Assembly: GCA_973895155.1 (NCBI GenBank)
Contig: OZ316898.1
Location: 14,632,001 to 14,696,000, forward strand
Direction of reading: 5' to 3'
From: Marsupella aquatica
Taxonomy: Eukaryota > Marchantiophyta
Length of the DNA: 64,000 nucleotides
A program made the translations under genes and the position numbers. The notes below the pieces were generated by a model. The model was given only the letters and a program-made list of their open reading frames with translations. It searched no databases and was not told the origin of the DNA. Below are positions 44,966-56,149 of this stretch, in pieces (within the stretch, counting starts at the first letter, position 1; every line of letters begins with the position of its first letter).

Positions 44966-46709
44966 CTTCCCACGAGTTGAAATGTGAGCTCAAGACGGCA
45001 CCGATCAATCTAGAGAGTGAGACATCTGCACATGCGTAGGTTTTTTTGGGGTGAAAGACGGGAAGGCACAAAACACAGTCTTGCTGCGTTTCTGTTGAGA
45101 CAAGTGAGGGGGGCAAAAGGGGGGCAAAAGGATTGGGCTTTCGGGAGGAGACACTTAGGCACCAATGAGTCATTTTTCCTGGTCTCAGGCCTGCCTTCTT
45201 CCGCAAAAGTGGAATGTGTGCACATTTGGGAAGTGATTTTACGGGAAAAACGAGGGCAGGCAGTATCGGGCTTTCGAGGGGACCTCCTGGCGTCGCTGAC
45301 TCCGCCGCTGAGCTCCCTTATGGTCCAGGCCCGGATAGGCCATCCAAGGAGGACTTAGCATGGGGAGACTTGTGGGCAATGAGACGTGGCACTAGCGAGG
45401 CAAAGGGCCAAGCTGGGGACACACACTAAGGACTTGGACTATATGGCTGGTTGGGTCAAGGGGAAATGGGCCGGGCTCAAGGGTGGCCGTCCGGACCATC
45501 AGATGGGCTTTGAGTTCTGAGGGCTTGGGAGTGAGCTCCTCTTGGGCCCAAGGCCAATGGAGTTGATGCCATTGGCAACGGACGCTTGGGGCGCAAGTTG
45601 TGGCTCGAGCCAGGTTGGGCCGGTCGGGGGCCCCGAGCGGCGATCAGACCTGAGGGCCTAGGCATGAGCACTGGGTCGGCCCGGTCACAACGGGCTAAGG
45701 CACTCCGCTTGCGGATGCCTATCAAGAAAGTTATGGGCGTTGCCAGTTGGTGGCGCGCCCATTATGCGCGATGAGATCCGGGTTGGGGGCCAAATGTCGG
45801 GGGTGGCAGGTCTCCAGAAGCATATATGAGGGGAGTGGTGTCTCCCTGGGGGCTAAGGGCGAGCCGAAGTCGTGAGCCGCGGCGGTCGCGACACTAAGGG
45901 AAACCGCCAAACGGAAATGGCGATATCTTCCCAACGGGAAGTCCGTTGGAGGACTTCTTAGGTGCGTTGGAAAGCTCTTGAGGAGGGCTACGCCCTCCTG
46001 AGCTCAGCTGGGTCTGGGGGTGCCATGGGTTCTCGTGGTTTGCGGGTGTTAGCTCGCCCGTGTACCAAATCCTGCCGAACAGCAGCCAAGCTGCGTCTAG
46101 TCTCCCAAGGGAGCTTGCGTTGGGGAGGCAAGGCCGAGTAGGTATGGAGGCTGAGTCCCAAAACCATCAGTGGGGCAAACCGGGGGTCGGTGTTAGAGTC
46201 GGGGCCGTTCTGGTCCCGGCGTGTTGAGACAAGCTTAGGACAAACTTTAGGACAAGCTACGCTATTTGGGCCATGAGCATGTCCTGAGGTCAGGGCGGTC
46301 AATTGGTGATGGATAGGTACGAGGGGGAACCCGGGCCGCGCCCAAGGAAGGAGCTGTCCTAGACGGACAGTGGGCGTGGGTTCTTGTTCTGGCTTATGGC
46401 ATCGGGAGGACCTATCGCTGACCTATTTACCAACGTGTGTTGAGCTTGAGTCAGGATGCTAGACTTGGCGAGTTCTAGATCCGATGGGGTTACTTACCAA
46501 GGTGCTTGGTTGTTTGTGCAGACAGTGAGGACCGTTGAGTAGAGGTCGTGTAGGTGAGCAAGTGCGGCTTCGTATGGGAGTGGCCGCTGATGGTGCTAGA
46601 GGCACTTGGATGCTTGCTCGAGGTATTCTGTGGAGGCGTTCGGGCACCAAGGGCACTTAGGTGCAAGTGCTGGGATTGGTGAGGGCGCTGGGTGGCAAGG
46701 TCCACCACT
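44966..46709. repeat. GC-rich, non-coding part of the MULE
   Basis: The composition switches sharply to GC-rich between the nested MITE and the right terminal repeat. Open frames on both strands lack any known motif. A diverged inverted relative lies at 54.3-55.8 kb; shared landmarks include the TTGGGCCCAAGGCC region and GGAGTGGTGTCTCCCT. It may be the MULE 5' region or an older insertion. Confidence 0.5.
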
Positions 46710-48669
46710 CAGCTGTAGCACTGTATACGGGTACTGGTATCCCACATACGGAAAGGGGGACAGGTAAACAAATAAATTGAATTGGGGACTGGATCCTGAA
46801 TTCGAACAGTTAGGGGGGCAGGTTACTAAAAAGCCGAAAGACAAAAAAACAAAAAACAATGGAAAACAAAGAATTCAATGCTCTTTTGGGTTATTTTTTG
46901 CCCCAATCCCTATTTTATGTCCACCCTTGCTTTAAGTTTTCTTGTTATTTAGAGTCATTTTTAGTTTTGTCATTATTGAGAATTACAATCCAGAGGGTTT
47001 ACTCCACTTTATTTAGAGTCACCTTTAGTTTTGTCCTGATTGAAAATTAGGGTCTAGAGGGTTGCTCCACAGTGTAACCCTGGAAAATAGCTTCACATCA
47101 CTCTTTATCAATAAGATAAGGATTGGACACAAAGTTCAACTTGATTTAGGCCCTTTACTTGAATGGCCATTATCTTGTTGATAGGTGATATTCCTCAAGG
47201 CCTTTGGGATGCTCAACTCTATATCTCTTCATTGAATCTAAGCAACCTCACCACCATATTATAAAGACTTTCGCTTTCAAGTGGTGTGCAACATACAATC
47301 TAATCCAACAGGTCGGGGGCTTCTACTTTAGGTCATGATGAATCCACTTCATCTAATTAACTAAAACCAGGCTATGGTATTTGATCAAGTCTAATCTCAT
47401 TCCACCTGGAATCCAATGATATACTGTTGTGCCCTAATATTAACCCCCTTTCAGCAAATTATTGTGAGTGGCCTAAACCAAATATATTGAATTACCAATA
47501 ATGACTCTCCCCTTAAACTACTGCTAATATTTATGTTTATAACCATCCAAATTCATAATGAAACTAATTGGTCAGTACAATGAGAATTTATTACCCTGGG
47601 TACTATATGAGTAAAATTAGTATGTGGACCCCTTGTTTCCACTGTTAACACTCTTAAGATGAGAACAACGCATTATTGTTGTGACTCAACTGGAAAGGTC
47701 TGTGGAGTATAGAAAATGGAAACCATAATTCACCTAATTATATTGTTTAGTGTTTAGGGTATTGGACCTCATCCATATTAAAGTAGAAGATTCAAGGCCT
47801 CTTGTGAAAGGAGATCAATGGGTCATCCATATATGATTGGCCTTCTGAGATTTATTGTGCTAGCCTTACCATCAAATTAATGAGTTCAATGTATGACCGC
47901 AGTCAAGTCTGACTAGCATATTAGTTTCAATATGTCTAAAGCTCCAAGCCTCCCAGGAAAACTCTTGAAAGCACTGTTGTTAGGGACACTTTGGGGGAAA
48001 GTGTGAGTTCTCATTCGGTTCTCTCCCATTTGTCATATAGTTTCCACCAGGCAAGGTTTGTGCCAAAATTTAGACACTCTTCCATTGATTTTGGTACAGA
48101 ACAAATTTGCATGTGGCCACTAAATTCAGCAGCATTGGAAAAACAACATCCTTCACACTCGTTTGGATAGTGCTGATGCATTCATTCAGCCAGGCAGTCT
48201 CTATTAATTTTCCCATTGCAATATTATAGCCAATTTCAATCGCAATGACTCTATTTTATTGCCTATGGTAGTCAAAATAGCAAGTGCCACTGAATCACAT
48301 AAAAACACCTAGAGCTCTGGCATTTATGCTAACACTTTGGATTTGACCACCAAGTTGTGGTGACCATTAGGGAAAGTTCTTGTAGTGGCTCACGTAAGGG
48401 ATTGAAAAAAATCCTTTTTTAAAAGGGGAAATCTGTGAAGCCCCAAAGAAAGGAAAAGAGTCGGCCACAATAGTTGAACCCAAGATCTATCAGTCTCTAT
48501 TCAGGTGAGCTATCACAAAGTCATGCCTCTCTAGGCAGATTGAAAAACTCTTACAAAACTATAAATGGTTTCTTCCTTGAACGGGTTAATGCAAGAACAT
48601 ATTGAAGGAGACATCCCCTTCATTAAATCCAAAATCCACTACAGAAATTGTGTGGCTAACCTTTTGATT

Positions 48670-49140
48670 GTAGTTCTGGGTCCCTTGACTTTGGGTTCTC
48701 AGAATCGGTCCTCAATTTCCAGCCCCCCTAGAGATTAGAAATCAATTCCAAAATGTTCAATTAGCTCTTGAATTCTTGTTCCCGTAGAATTTGGCTTCAG
48801 AGACTTGGCCTTCCATTCCCAACGCCCCTAGAGATTATAAACCAACTCCAGAAAGTGCGGGTCACTTGGTTCTTCAATTCTACTGTTGTTCCCATAGGAT
48901 CGGGCTTCTAAGACTTGGCCCTCAATTCATAACTCTCCTAGAGATTATGAACCAACTCCAGAAAGTGTGTGTTGGCTCTTTAATTCTATTGTTTGGCTCA
49001 AATGTTTCACCATTGGAAACATTCCTTCTGGCTCTTCAATTTTGGTTCCCAAAACTTCATGACTCCTTGAGTCTCCAAACTCATCATGTAAGAATTCTTG
49101 CTCCCTAATTTGTGGATTGCTGAATGGGCCCTCGATTCCC
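48670..49140. repeat. ~100-115-bp tandem repeat, three to four diverged units
   Basis: Units share CCCCTAGAGATTAKRAAYC, CAACTCCAGAAAGTG and CTTCAATTCT...GTTCCC. Starts fall near 48731, 48830 and 48941. The open frame through them (48791-49108) is a by-product of the repeat. Confidence 0.7.
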
Positions 49141-49639
49141 AACTTTCCTACTTTCTCTGCACACCAAATTCAATCTCATTCACCATCATCAAAGCTTAGA
49201 TTTTCTGAACTAATCCTATAATCATGTTTGCTATCTAATATGTGAATTCTTGAATTAGCCCTGGATTCTGCTATTTTCTTGGTGGACTATTTTCCCACAG
49301 ACCACGATTGAAGCAGTAAACCTCTATTGCTCAATCAATTAGTAAACCTCTATTGCTCAATCAATTCCTTTTTATTACAAACTCAACCAACCTTCCACAA
49401 AATAGCTGAAAAGCTTGGGGAATCTGGCCTCTCACCTTGCCACCTCAGTGCAAAAAGGCATTGACAGGATCCAACGACACCTTTGATTGCTTGACCGGCC
49501 GGTTGATTGAAGAGAGCAACGTTGGGGTACACAACATCATCTGATATCAATTATCTCAAAAATTTCAGAATCTCAGCTGAGGAGTTGAGATGGGGCCTTC
49601 AAAATTTTGCGCATCTCAGCTAGGCAGCCGAGGTTGACT

Positions 49640-49915
49640 CAATCTCGGCTGACCTCGCCGAGATGGGCGTACAGACCGAAAAAAATAAAAAATAAAAAGC
49701 AAAACTTTTCCAGAAAAAAAAATGTGAAAAAAAAATTCAGAAATTTTTTCCCCATCTCAGCTGGCCTCGCCAAGATGGGGCGTACGGACCGAAAAAAATG
49801 GGGAAAAAAAACCAAAAATTTTCCCCAAAAAAAAATTTGAAAAAAAAATTCGGAAATTTTTTTCCCATCTCGGCTGGGCTCGAAGAGATATGTGTCCGAC
49901 GATACGGACGCCTCA
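49640..49915. repeat. 113-bp tandem repeat, three units with A-tract arms
   Basis: Repeats of CTCGCCGAGATGGGCGTA followed by long A-rich, C/G-poor stretches start near 49653, 49766 and 49879. Each unit alternates a GC block with A-tracts, which could bend DNA. Confidence 0.75.
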
Positions 49916-51299
49916 TGGTGAAAAAAATTTGAAAAAAAAAGTTTTCCTTCAAATTTTGAAGAAAAATTTAAGAATTTTTTTCTTCATTTTTTTCTTTTTT
50001 GCATCGCAACTTGGCGGCCTCTCTGAGATGAGGTGGCAGCTGATATCAGGTACACTGATGAAAGTGACTGATAACTGATGAGATTACCTATCTCAGCAAC
50101 GTTTAGGAAGAGAAGTATAACAAGTTTGAGCTCACATCTCTCTCTCTCTTAATAGGAACATAGAGAAAACAAGGGAAAAGGAGTAACAATGGGATTATAA
50201 TAGATCACAATTGGGTAGTTATTTAACTATTATTCTTTTTTACATAATTACAATTTCATTATTAAACATATTTTTTGTAATGAAAATTAAATTATTTACT
50301 TTCCTGAAAAGAGGGAAAAGTAACAAAAGCGGTTACATACTAAAAATGCTGTCCTGATCTTTGTGCTTTCATTTTTGTTACAACTTGTTTTTACGGAGTG
50401 GCAACCTGTCAGGAATTATCTCCAAAATTGACGCAAACAAGAACTCAAGGTGGCAGCTATTTTGATTCCCAACAAAGAGCGGTTGTGTTTGTTGTGCGCC
50501 ATGATGGTGTAGCGCTCTGTGGTACCTGGAATTTTGGAAAAGATTCCTCAAGGACCGTGACCAATGTTTTAAAAAAACATGGAGGTGTTGGCAATTTATC
50601 CAAACATCTTATCAAATGTTTTGCAAGCTTTGACTTTTAACTAGATTGTTTAGAACAAAAAGCAATTCTCAAAATACTTAACCTGAGTGACTAAGTGGAT
50701 AGCTCTGCAGGTTGGTTGATGCTACGATTGACATTGACCTGAACCCAATTGACACAACCATTTAAGCTAGAAGATAGTGAGGAGTTCAATGCAATGATTG
50801 ACTTTGACATGAACACATATTGACACCGCCATTTAAGCTAGAAGATATTGAGGAGTCCACTACTTAGAGTATCTCCATATATGGGGTCAAGCAAGCATGT
50901 AAAATAAAGCTAAAAACTGAGCATAAATGGGCTGATTTGGAGGGATGGTTTCCCATAGGTGGCCACTATCCCTAAATGGCAGCAAGCATCCAATTTCACA
51001 ACCCTAGTTAGAGATGACAACCATGAGACACCACCTATATCATTTCCCAGGCATCTACATTAAAGATTCCACCACATGTCACAGTGTCTTGGATATACTT
51101 GAGATTATGAACCTGAGTAATTGTGACAAGTGTTGCAAGTGTTCAGCAAGATTATCTCCCATTCAAATATCAAGATTGGCGTCCTCCAGCAGTACCTCAA
51201 GGTCTAATTCATGGGTCACTCTATTTGTTCCTTCATCCCTGGAAATTGTCAGTCTGCAATGCTTGAGGCAATGCTCCCAACAAAGTTGAATTGTAGCTT

Positions 51300-52261
51300 G
51301 CATAACTCAATCATTCCATGCATTTACCATCATCATTACAGCTTCATTACCATCAATTGAAAACGGTGCGCACTTCTCAGAATCAGCCAGTTGTTTTTGA
51401 ATAAACAATATTTTGTATTGGCACCTAAAGTTGTGAGTTATATCTGAGTGCATCCATGGGCTGCAGACACAAGGTGGTGATAGGAGGCAAAACATGACTT
51501 TTGTGATTTCTAGCTTGCTGACAATTGGAGCAATTAAGCAGATGTCCAGGTGCATTGTCCAGCAACAATACCACCTTCTTTCTGCCCAAAGATTTCAACC
51601 GGCTGTCAAATCGCAGCACCCAATCCTGAAAAATTGTGCCCTTCATCTAAGCATTAGCTTGGGCGGCTTGATATTGTGCTAGGAGAAAGCTCGGAGCATT
51701 GCTGCAGCCTTGTTAATGACAAATGGGGGGAACTTCATGCTACCATCCATGGTTGCACACAAGAATTCCACTGTGATCTGAGTCTTGTCCTTCTTTTGTC
51801 TCTTGACTACTCTGTCCTGCAAGGACTTGTTTGGCTGCAATTTTAAAAATAGTCATGTTTCCTCCATGTTAAAAACATCATAGGGTTTGTATACTTGCAG
51901 TGTAGCCTTCAGAGTTGCAACTTGATCCCACTTATCCTTGTTCACCTGACAAGGTTCTACTCTGCCATACATCACTTCCTTGGAGCTACATGTTATGTCA
52001 CTTTTTGAATCCTGCCAACCAACCAGAGCTCAACTTGCAATCGTTGATGCCTGGTACCTTCCCGGGTACCTTCTCCAAGTCAGGAGCTTGCAGTCCCTTA
52101 GCTTTCTCTGCGATCAGGTCCTCAAAAATTGTCACTCGAGCTTCCTGGGAAGTGAGGAACCAATGATACAAGCTAAATGATCGATATAACCTAAATGGTA
52201 CTTTTGATTGAAATGAGATCTGTAGACGGTCTCCTAACTTATTGTTTGCAGCCGGTTTCAA
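51300..52261 (-). pseudogene. Pogo/Tigger-like transposase remnant (CENP-B HTH and DDE_1)
   Basis: Reading the minus strand from 52261, the CENP-B-type helix-turn-helix end is visible (E-A-R-V-T-I-F-E-D-L-I-A-E-K-A-K ... S-S-G-W-L-A-G-F-K). Near 51860-51740 come N-M-E-E-T, L-Q-P-N-K-S-L and D-K-T-Q-I-T-V-E-F-L-C-A. From 51646 to 51425 comes the DDE core F-Q-D-W-V-L-R-F-D, V-V-L-L-L-D-N-A-P-G-H and L-Q-P-M-D-A. Stops (for example TGA within E-E-T-x-L-F) and frame changes break it. No terminal repeats or TA duplication were identified, so the element limits are unknown. Confidence 0.82.
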
Positions 52262-52300
52262 TTACATTATCAAACCGGTTTCAATTACATTATCAAACCG
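52254..52300. repeat. 23-bp tandem repeat containing AAACCGGTTT
   Basis: Two units of CCGGTTTCAATTACATTATC AAA are followed by a partial third. It is directly next to the pogo-like remnant and could be part of its subterminal region. Confidence 0.7.
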
Positions 52301-54259
52301 GTTTCCTTGGTAACTTGACAACCTGAAAAAATTAAACCTGAAAAGATGTCACTTAAACGTCATCAATGTCATTACTGAGCATCACCATGATGTCTTGACT
52401 ACTTTCTCACCAAGGTAATCAAAGTTGTCAACCGCAATCCACGATGAATTCTTTTTCCTTTTTGGTGTAAAAGATCGCTTTACGCAGTCCATGGGGATGG
52501 GTGGGGACAATATATGTCTTGGATGGCTTTTGTATCATGCATTAATGCATGAAGGAATGTCATGTACATGTAATTTTTAGAGAGTTCATGCATGAAGGAA
52601 TGTCATGTACACTTAATTTTTAGAGAGTTCATTGATAGATCTTACATACCTAGCACAATTGAATTGGAATTAGAAAAAGGTACAAGGTAAAAAGTATCAT
52701 TATAATTCATGAAAATTTTACCTGTATACACAGTGAAATCTAGCTCAACAATTAGGACTCTGATGTGAGACCAGGAGATCCTAGCTTGGTTCCAGCTTTT
52801 CTCAAAGACAATAAAAGAAAGAAGCATGGACTTAAATGTTGGAAACAATGCTCCCATGGATCACATTTTGGTGGTCAATGGGAGTTTGGGCTTATAACTT
52901 TATGATTATGATTCTTAATTAATTTTTTAATTTTCACCTGCAAGGAATCTAGAGAAGGATCATGAGACATAAAAAACACAACCCCTATATTTCATATTAA
53001 CACAATGAAAATTAATATATTAGAATTTACCATTCGGCATTCCATGATGACTAACTCAACCAAAATGGCCAAAAAACCAATGTCACTTTGATGGAAGTGT
53101 AGCTTACCTACTCCTCTAGCACTATTTGAATTTATGAACATCAACTTATTACAATTACACTCACATTTTGGAAAATTAGGTCCATGGGGGTTTCAAAAGA
53201 CCAATGTTGTGGTCCATGGGAGCATCACTCTCAAATGAAAAGTTAATGCAAAATTTAAGCAGATGATTGAATTTTTTTCTATGAGAAGTTAGAGGGGGCT
53301 TCTCCTGATTCAAAATGGAGAAAAAACAAAGAAGAAACCCTTTTGAAATAAACAAATTAAAGTTCAATTATCACTAGAATCAATTGGGCAGATCAGATGC
53401 TTTGCCATGATTATAGCAGTGTCAAAATATTACCAAACTAGCTTCAAAGTGGCACGAATGTGCCTTGATCCACTGTAATTGATGCTTCAAATCAATCATA
53501 ATTCAAATAACTGTCTGTACATGCCCTGTGAATTAGCACACTTGATGTGGGCAAATAATAATAATAATATGTGTTGCCTACTCTCACAAACCCTAAACCA
53601 TAAACCCTCAGGGGGCTACGGTCTTAGGTAGAGCAAAAAATATGACAAATAAATTACAAATCTTGTGGAGTACCCCTGGCCCACGACAATGGAGAGGAGG
53701 GCCCTTCCATGATCTACCCACCTAGAGGAAGGCTGGCTCAAGCAAGGCTTATACAATGTAGATGTGGCTAGGTACCATAGATTTTAAAACATGACTGACC
53801 TTTTTTGACTTGTGATGTCACTTTTTCATGTAATATTATTTGTTATTGCATCTTGGTTTTAATTGTGCATCTCCTCACACCACATAAGAGAGGATTTTAT
53901 GTTTCAGCAATATATTTTGGTGGCTTCTCTGGTTTGTGCACTTCTCCATGCATAAAAACAGAGGGCTAACATAAATTTTGGAGTTCTCTCTTTAATTACT
54001 AGTTCACAGTTTTTATAACAGCAATAAAGTATTCAAATTTAGTGGTCCAACTGGCTTCACTCCATGATTGAGGAGTTGAGCATTACACTTAGGTGATCCC
54101 CGAGGTGATCAAGATATCTCTTTCCACAAATAACGAAATCTCTATTATTTTTTACTTGATTCTAGTAGAGCGCCAAACTAGGGGGACATGATCCTAATGC
54201 AAAAACCTTCTATAAGTGGAGCGAGGAGAAGGGAAAAGACCAAAGAACAACAAAGAGGC
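52301..54259. other. Anonymous AT-rich DNA
   Basis: No gene recognised. A 43-bp unit (CATGAAGGAATGTCATGTAC then TAATTTTTAGAGAGTTC) is tandemly duplicated at 52548-52633. A short ATA microsatellite lies near 53557. Confidence 0.45.
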
Positions 54260-55844
54260 AGTGATGGACTTAGCCACCAAACCTAGTACGCTGCCTAAGT
54301 ACTCTTGGTGCCAAACGCCTACACGGAACTCCACGAGAAAGCAACTCAGTGTCACCGCCATTGACAACTACTATACAAAGTTGCACTTTTAGCATGACTG
54401 CCGCTCTACGGCCCCTACTATCTGCACAAGCAATCAACAACATCAGTAAGTAACCCGCCTTGATCTTGGGTCCCAAGACCATTGTCTTGCCTCAAACTCA
54501 ATATTTGTCAGTAAATAGGTAAGCAGACAAAGTCTCCCAACCCACCATGGCCTTGACATAAGCTAAAGCTAAGGTTGGCACCCACTGCTTGTCTAGAATA
54601 GTCACTCTATTGGGTGCCTCCCGAGCTTCCTCACTTTATATTTGTCACTAGGTGACCGCCTTGCCTCTAGAACATGCCCATGCACGGCCCAAATAGCTAG
54701 CTTTTCCCAAAGCTTGTTCCAATTGTTGGGACCTTTAGCCCCGACTCTAGCAACTGTCTTTACGGCTCCAACTCAACCAAGAGTCCAAAGGCAAAATGAA
54801 CTTGGACCTCAACACCCATTCCTACTCTACATTGTCTCCCCAACGCAAGCTCTGATGGGAAATTGAACACAACTTGACTGCTATTTTGGCAGGATAAAAA
54901 ATTGGCCAAATAGCCCTTGCAAACTATGAGAACCAAAGGCACTCTCAAACTTAGTTGAGATTAGGAGGATGTAGTCGTCATTGAGAGATTTCTAATGCAC
55001 CCAAGAAGTACTCCAACGGATGCCTATCAAGGAGATTGATATCGTTGTTTTTGTTTGACATAATTTCCCCTTAGTAGTGCGATCGTCGCACTTCACAACT
55101 CGTGTTCGGGCTTGGGCTTGCCCTGCCCATAGGGAGACACCAACTCCCCTTGTATATGCTTTTGGAGACTTGCACCCCCGGACCAACTTTGAGGCCAAAA
55201 ATGAGCCCTAGGACCAAAGTTGGACACAAAGCTAACTACTAGGCCCAAAACTTTCTAGTTAGTAAACTTTTAGGAGTGAAGTGCCTTAGCCCGTTGTCTT
55301 CAGGCCAACGTGGTGCCGGGCGTGGTGCTCATGCTTGGACCCTCGTAACTCATTGTTAATCGGCCAGGGGTCTCGGGTGGCTACACTCAAGCCGTGCCAG
55401 CTCTCATGTGGCTGCATGCCAAGCGTCTGTACATAACTTCTTTGGCCTTGGGCCCGAGAGAAACTCTCACTCCAGTCCTCAGAACTCAGAACTCAGAGTC
55501 CGTCCGGGGGTCACGATGGTCCGCCCTTAGCTTGGCACTTCCCATGACCCGACCAACTCCTAACGCCAAATGATCTGAGTCCTTGATGTGCGCCACTAGG
55601 TCAACGCATTGCCTTTGCTAGTGCAACGCCTCCTTGCCCACAAGTCTCCCCATACTTAGTCCCCACCGGATGGCCGTCTGGCCTGGGGGCCTTGACCATA
55701 GAAAAGCTTGGTGTCGGAGTCAGCAACGCCAAAGCTAAATGGTAGGGTGTCGAGTTCCTTGACTGGGGCCTCAAAACAAACTGAACAAAATGCCCACTAA
55801 ATAGACAGATAAGTAGACTAAAACTGAAAAGTCTGATAGGAACT
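54260..55844. repeat. Diverged inverted relative of the GC-rich MULE segment
   Basis: On the minus strand it runs parallel to about 45.4-46.0 kb. Shared landmarks include GGCCTTGGGCCC, the GAACTCAGA/TCTGAGTTC region, AAGCATATAYRAGGGGAGT, GTGTCTCCCT and GTTGGAGKACTTCTT. Substitutions and small gaps are frequent, so it is an older copy. No terminal repeat of the MULE was found beside it. Open frames are not conserved between the two copies. Confidence 0.55.
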
Positions 55845-56141
55845 CTCGGGGGTCTCACTACATGGGGACCTCCCCATCACCTGCGACGTTTTTAGGCCTT
55901 GGACCCCCTAAAATGTAAGAAAAAAATATTATTTTTTAACCCCTATAAAGTTGGAATATTCTTAGAATATTCCAAAAATTGGATTAAAAAGGCCCTAATG
56001 TTCTTATAAGTCTCAAAATTGAATTTAAAAGACCCTATTGTTCTTCTACAAAAATTCTTAAGTCTTCCATTACAACCAATAAAATGACCCTATCCTTCGT
56101 CGCACGTGATATGCCATTTTTGTGGAAGTGAAACCCCCGAG
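55845..56141. mobile_element. 297-bp hAT-type MITE, copy 2
   Basis: Same length and same terminal repeats as copy 1, with about three differences in 297 bases. It is flanked by an exact but different 8-bp duplication, TAGGAACT (55837-55844 and 56142-56149). Independent duplications prove two separate insertions rather than a segmental duplication. Confidence 0.92.
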
Positions 56142-56149
56142 TAGGAACT

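Larger units (their letters stand above)
41359..46834. mobile_element. Mutator-like element (MULE) with 125-bp terminal inverted repeats
   Basis: The left end 41359-41483 and the right end 46710-46834 are inverted copies of equal length, beginning GCTTTTTAGTAACCTG and ending CAGCTG, about 80% identical. Between them lie a decayed MuDR-type transposase (minus strand) and a convergent small ORF with an RNase H hybrid-binding domain. A 297-bp MITE is nested inside. No convincing 9-bp target duplication remains (GACAAAACA on the left against CGAAAGACA on the right), so the insertion is old or its borders have changed. Confidence 0.85.
46835..51299. other. Anonymous AT-rich DNA with minisatellites
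   Basis: No gene recognised. Two tandem repeats are listed separately (48670-49140 and 49640-49915). Simple A/T-rich runs are common from 49.7 to 50.3 kb. Confidence 0.45.

Noticed and set aside
45017-46302. GC-rich open frames inside the MULE as captured genes
   Set aside because: Frames are not conserved in the diverged copy at 54.3-55.8 kb and show no domain.
48791-49108. 105-codon frame as a gene
   Set aside because: It is created by the tandem repeat of about 110 bp; the repeated residues vary freely.
50398-50640. 80-codon plus-strand frame as a small gene
   Set aside because: No family resemblance and surrounded by AT-rich repeat-like DNA; length is within chance expectation.
44661-56141. 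The two 297-bp repeats as the LTR pair of one 11.5-kb retrotransposon
   Set aside because: Each copy has its own different 8-bp duplication and inverted ends starting CTCGGGGG rather than TG...CA, so they are independent MITEs.
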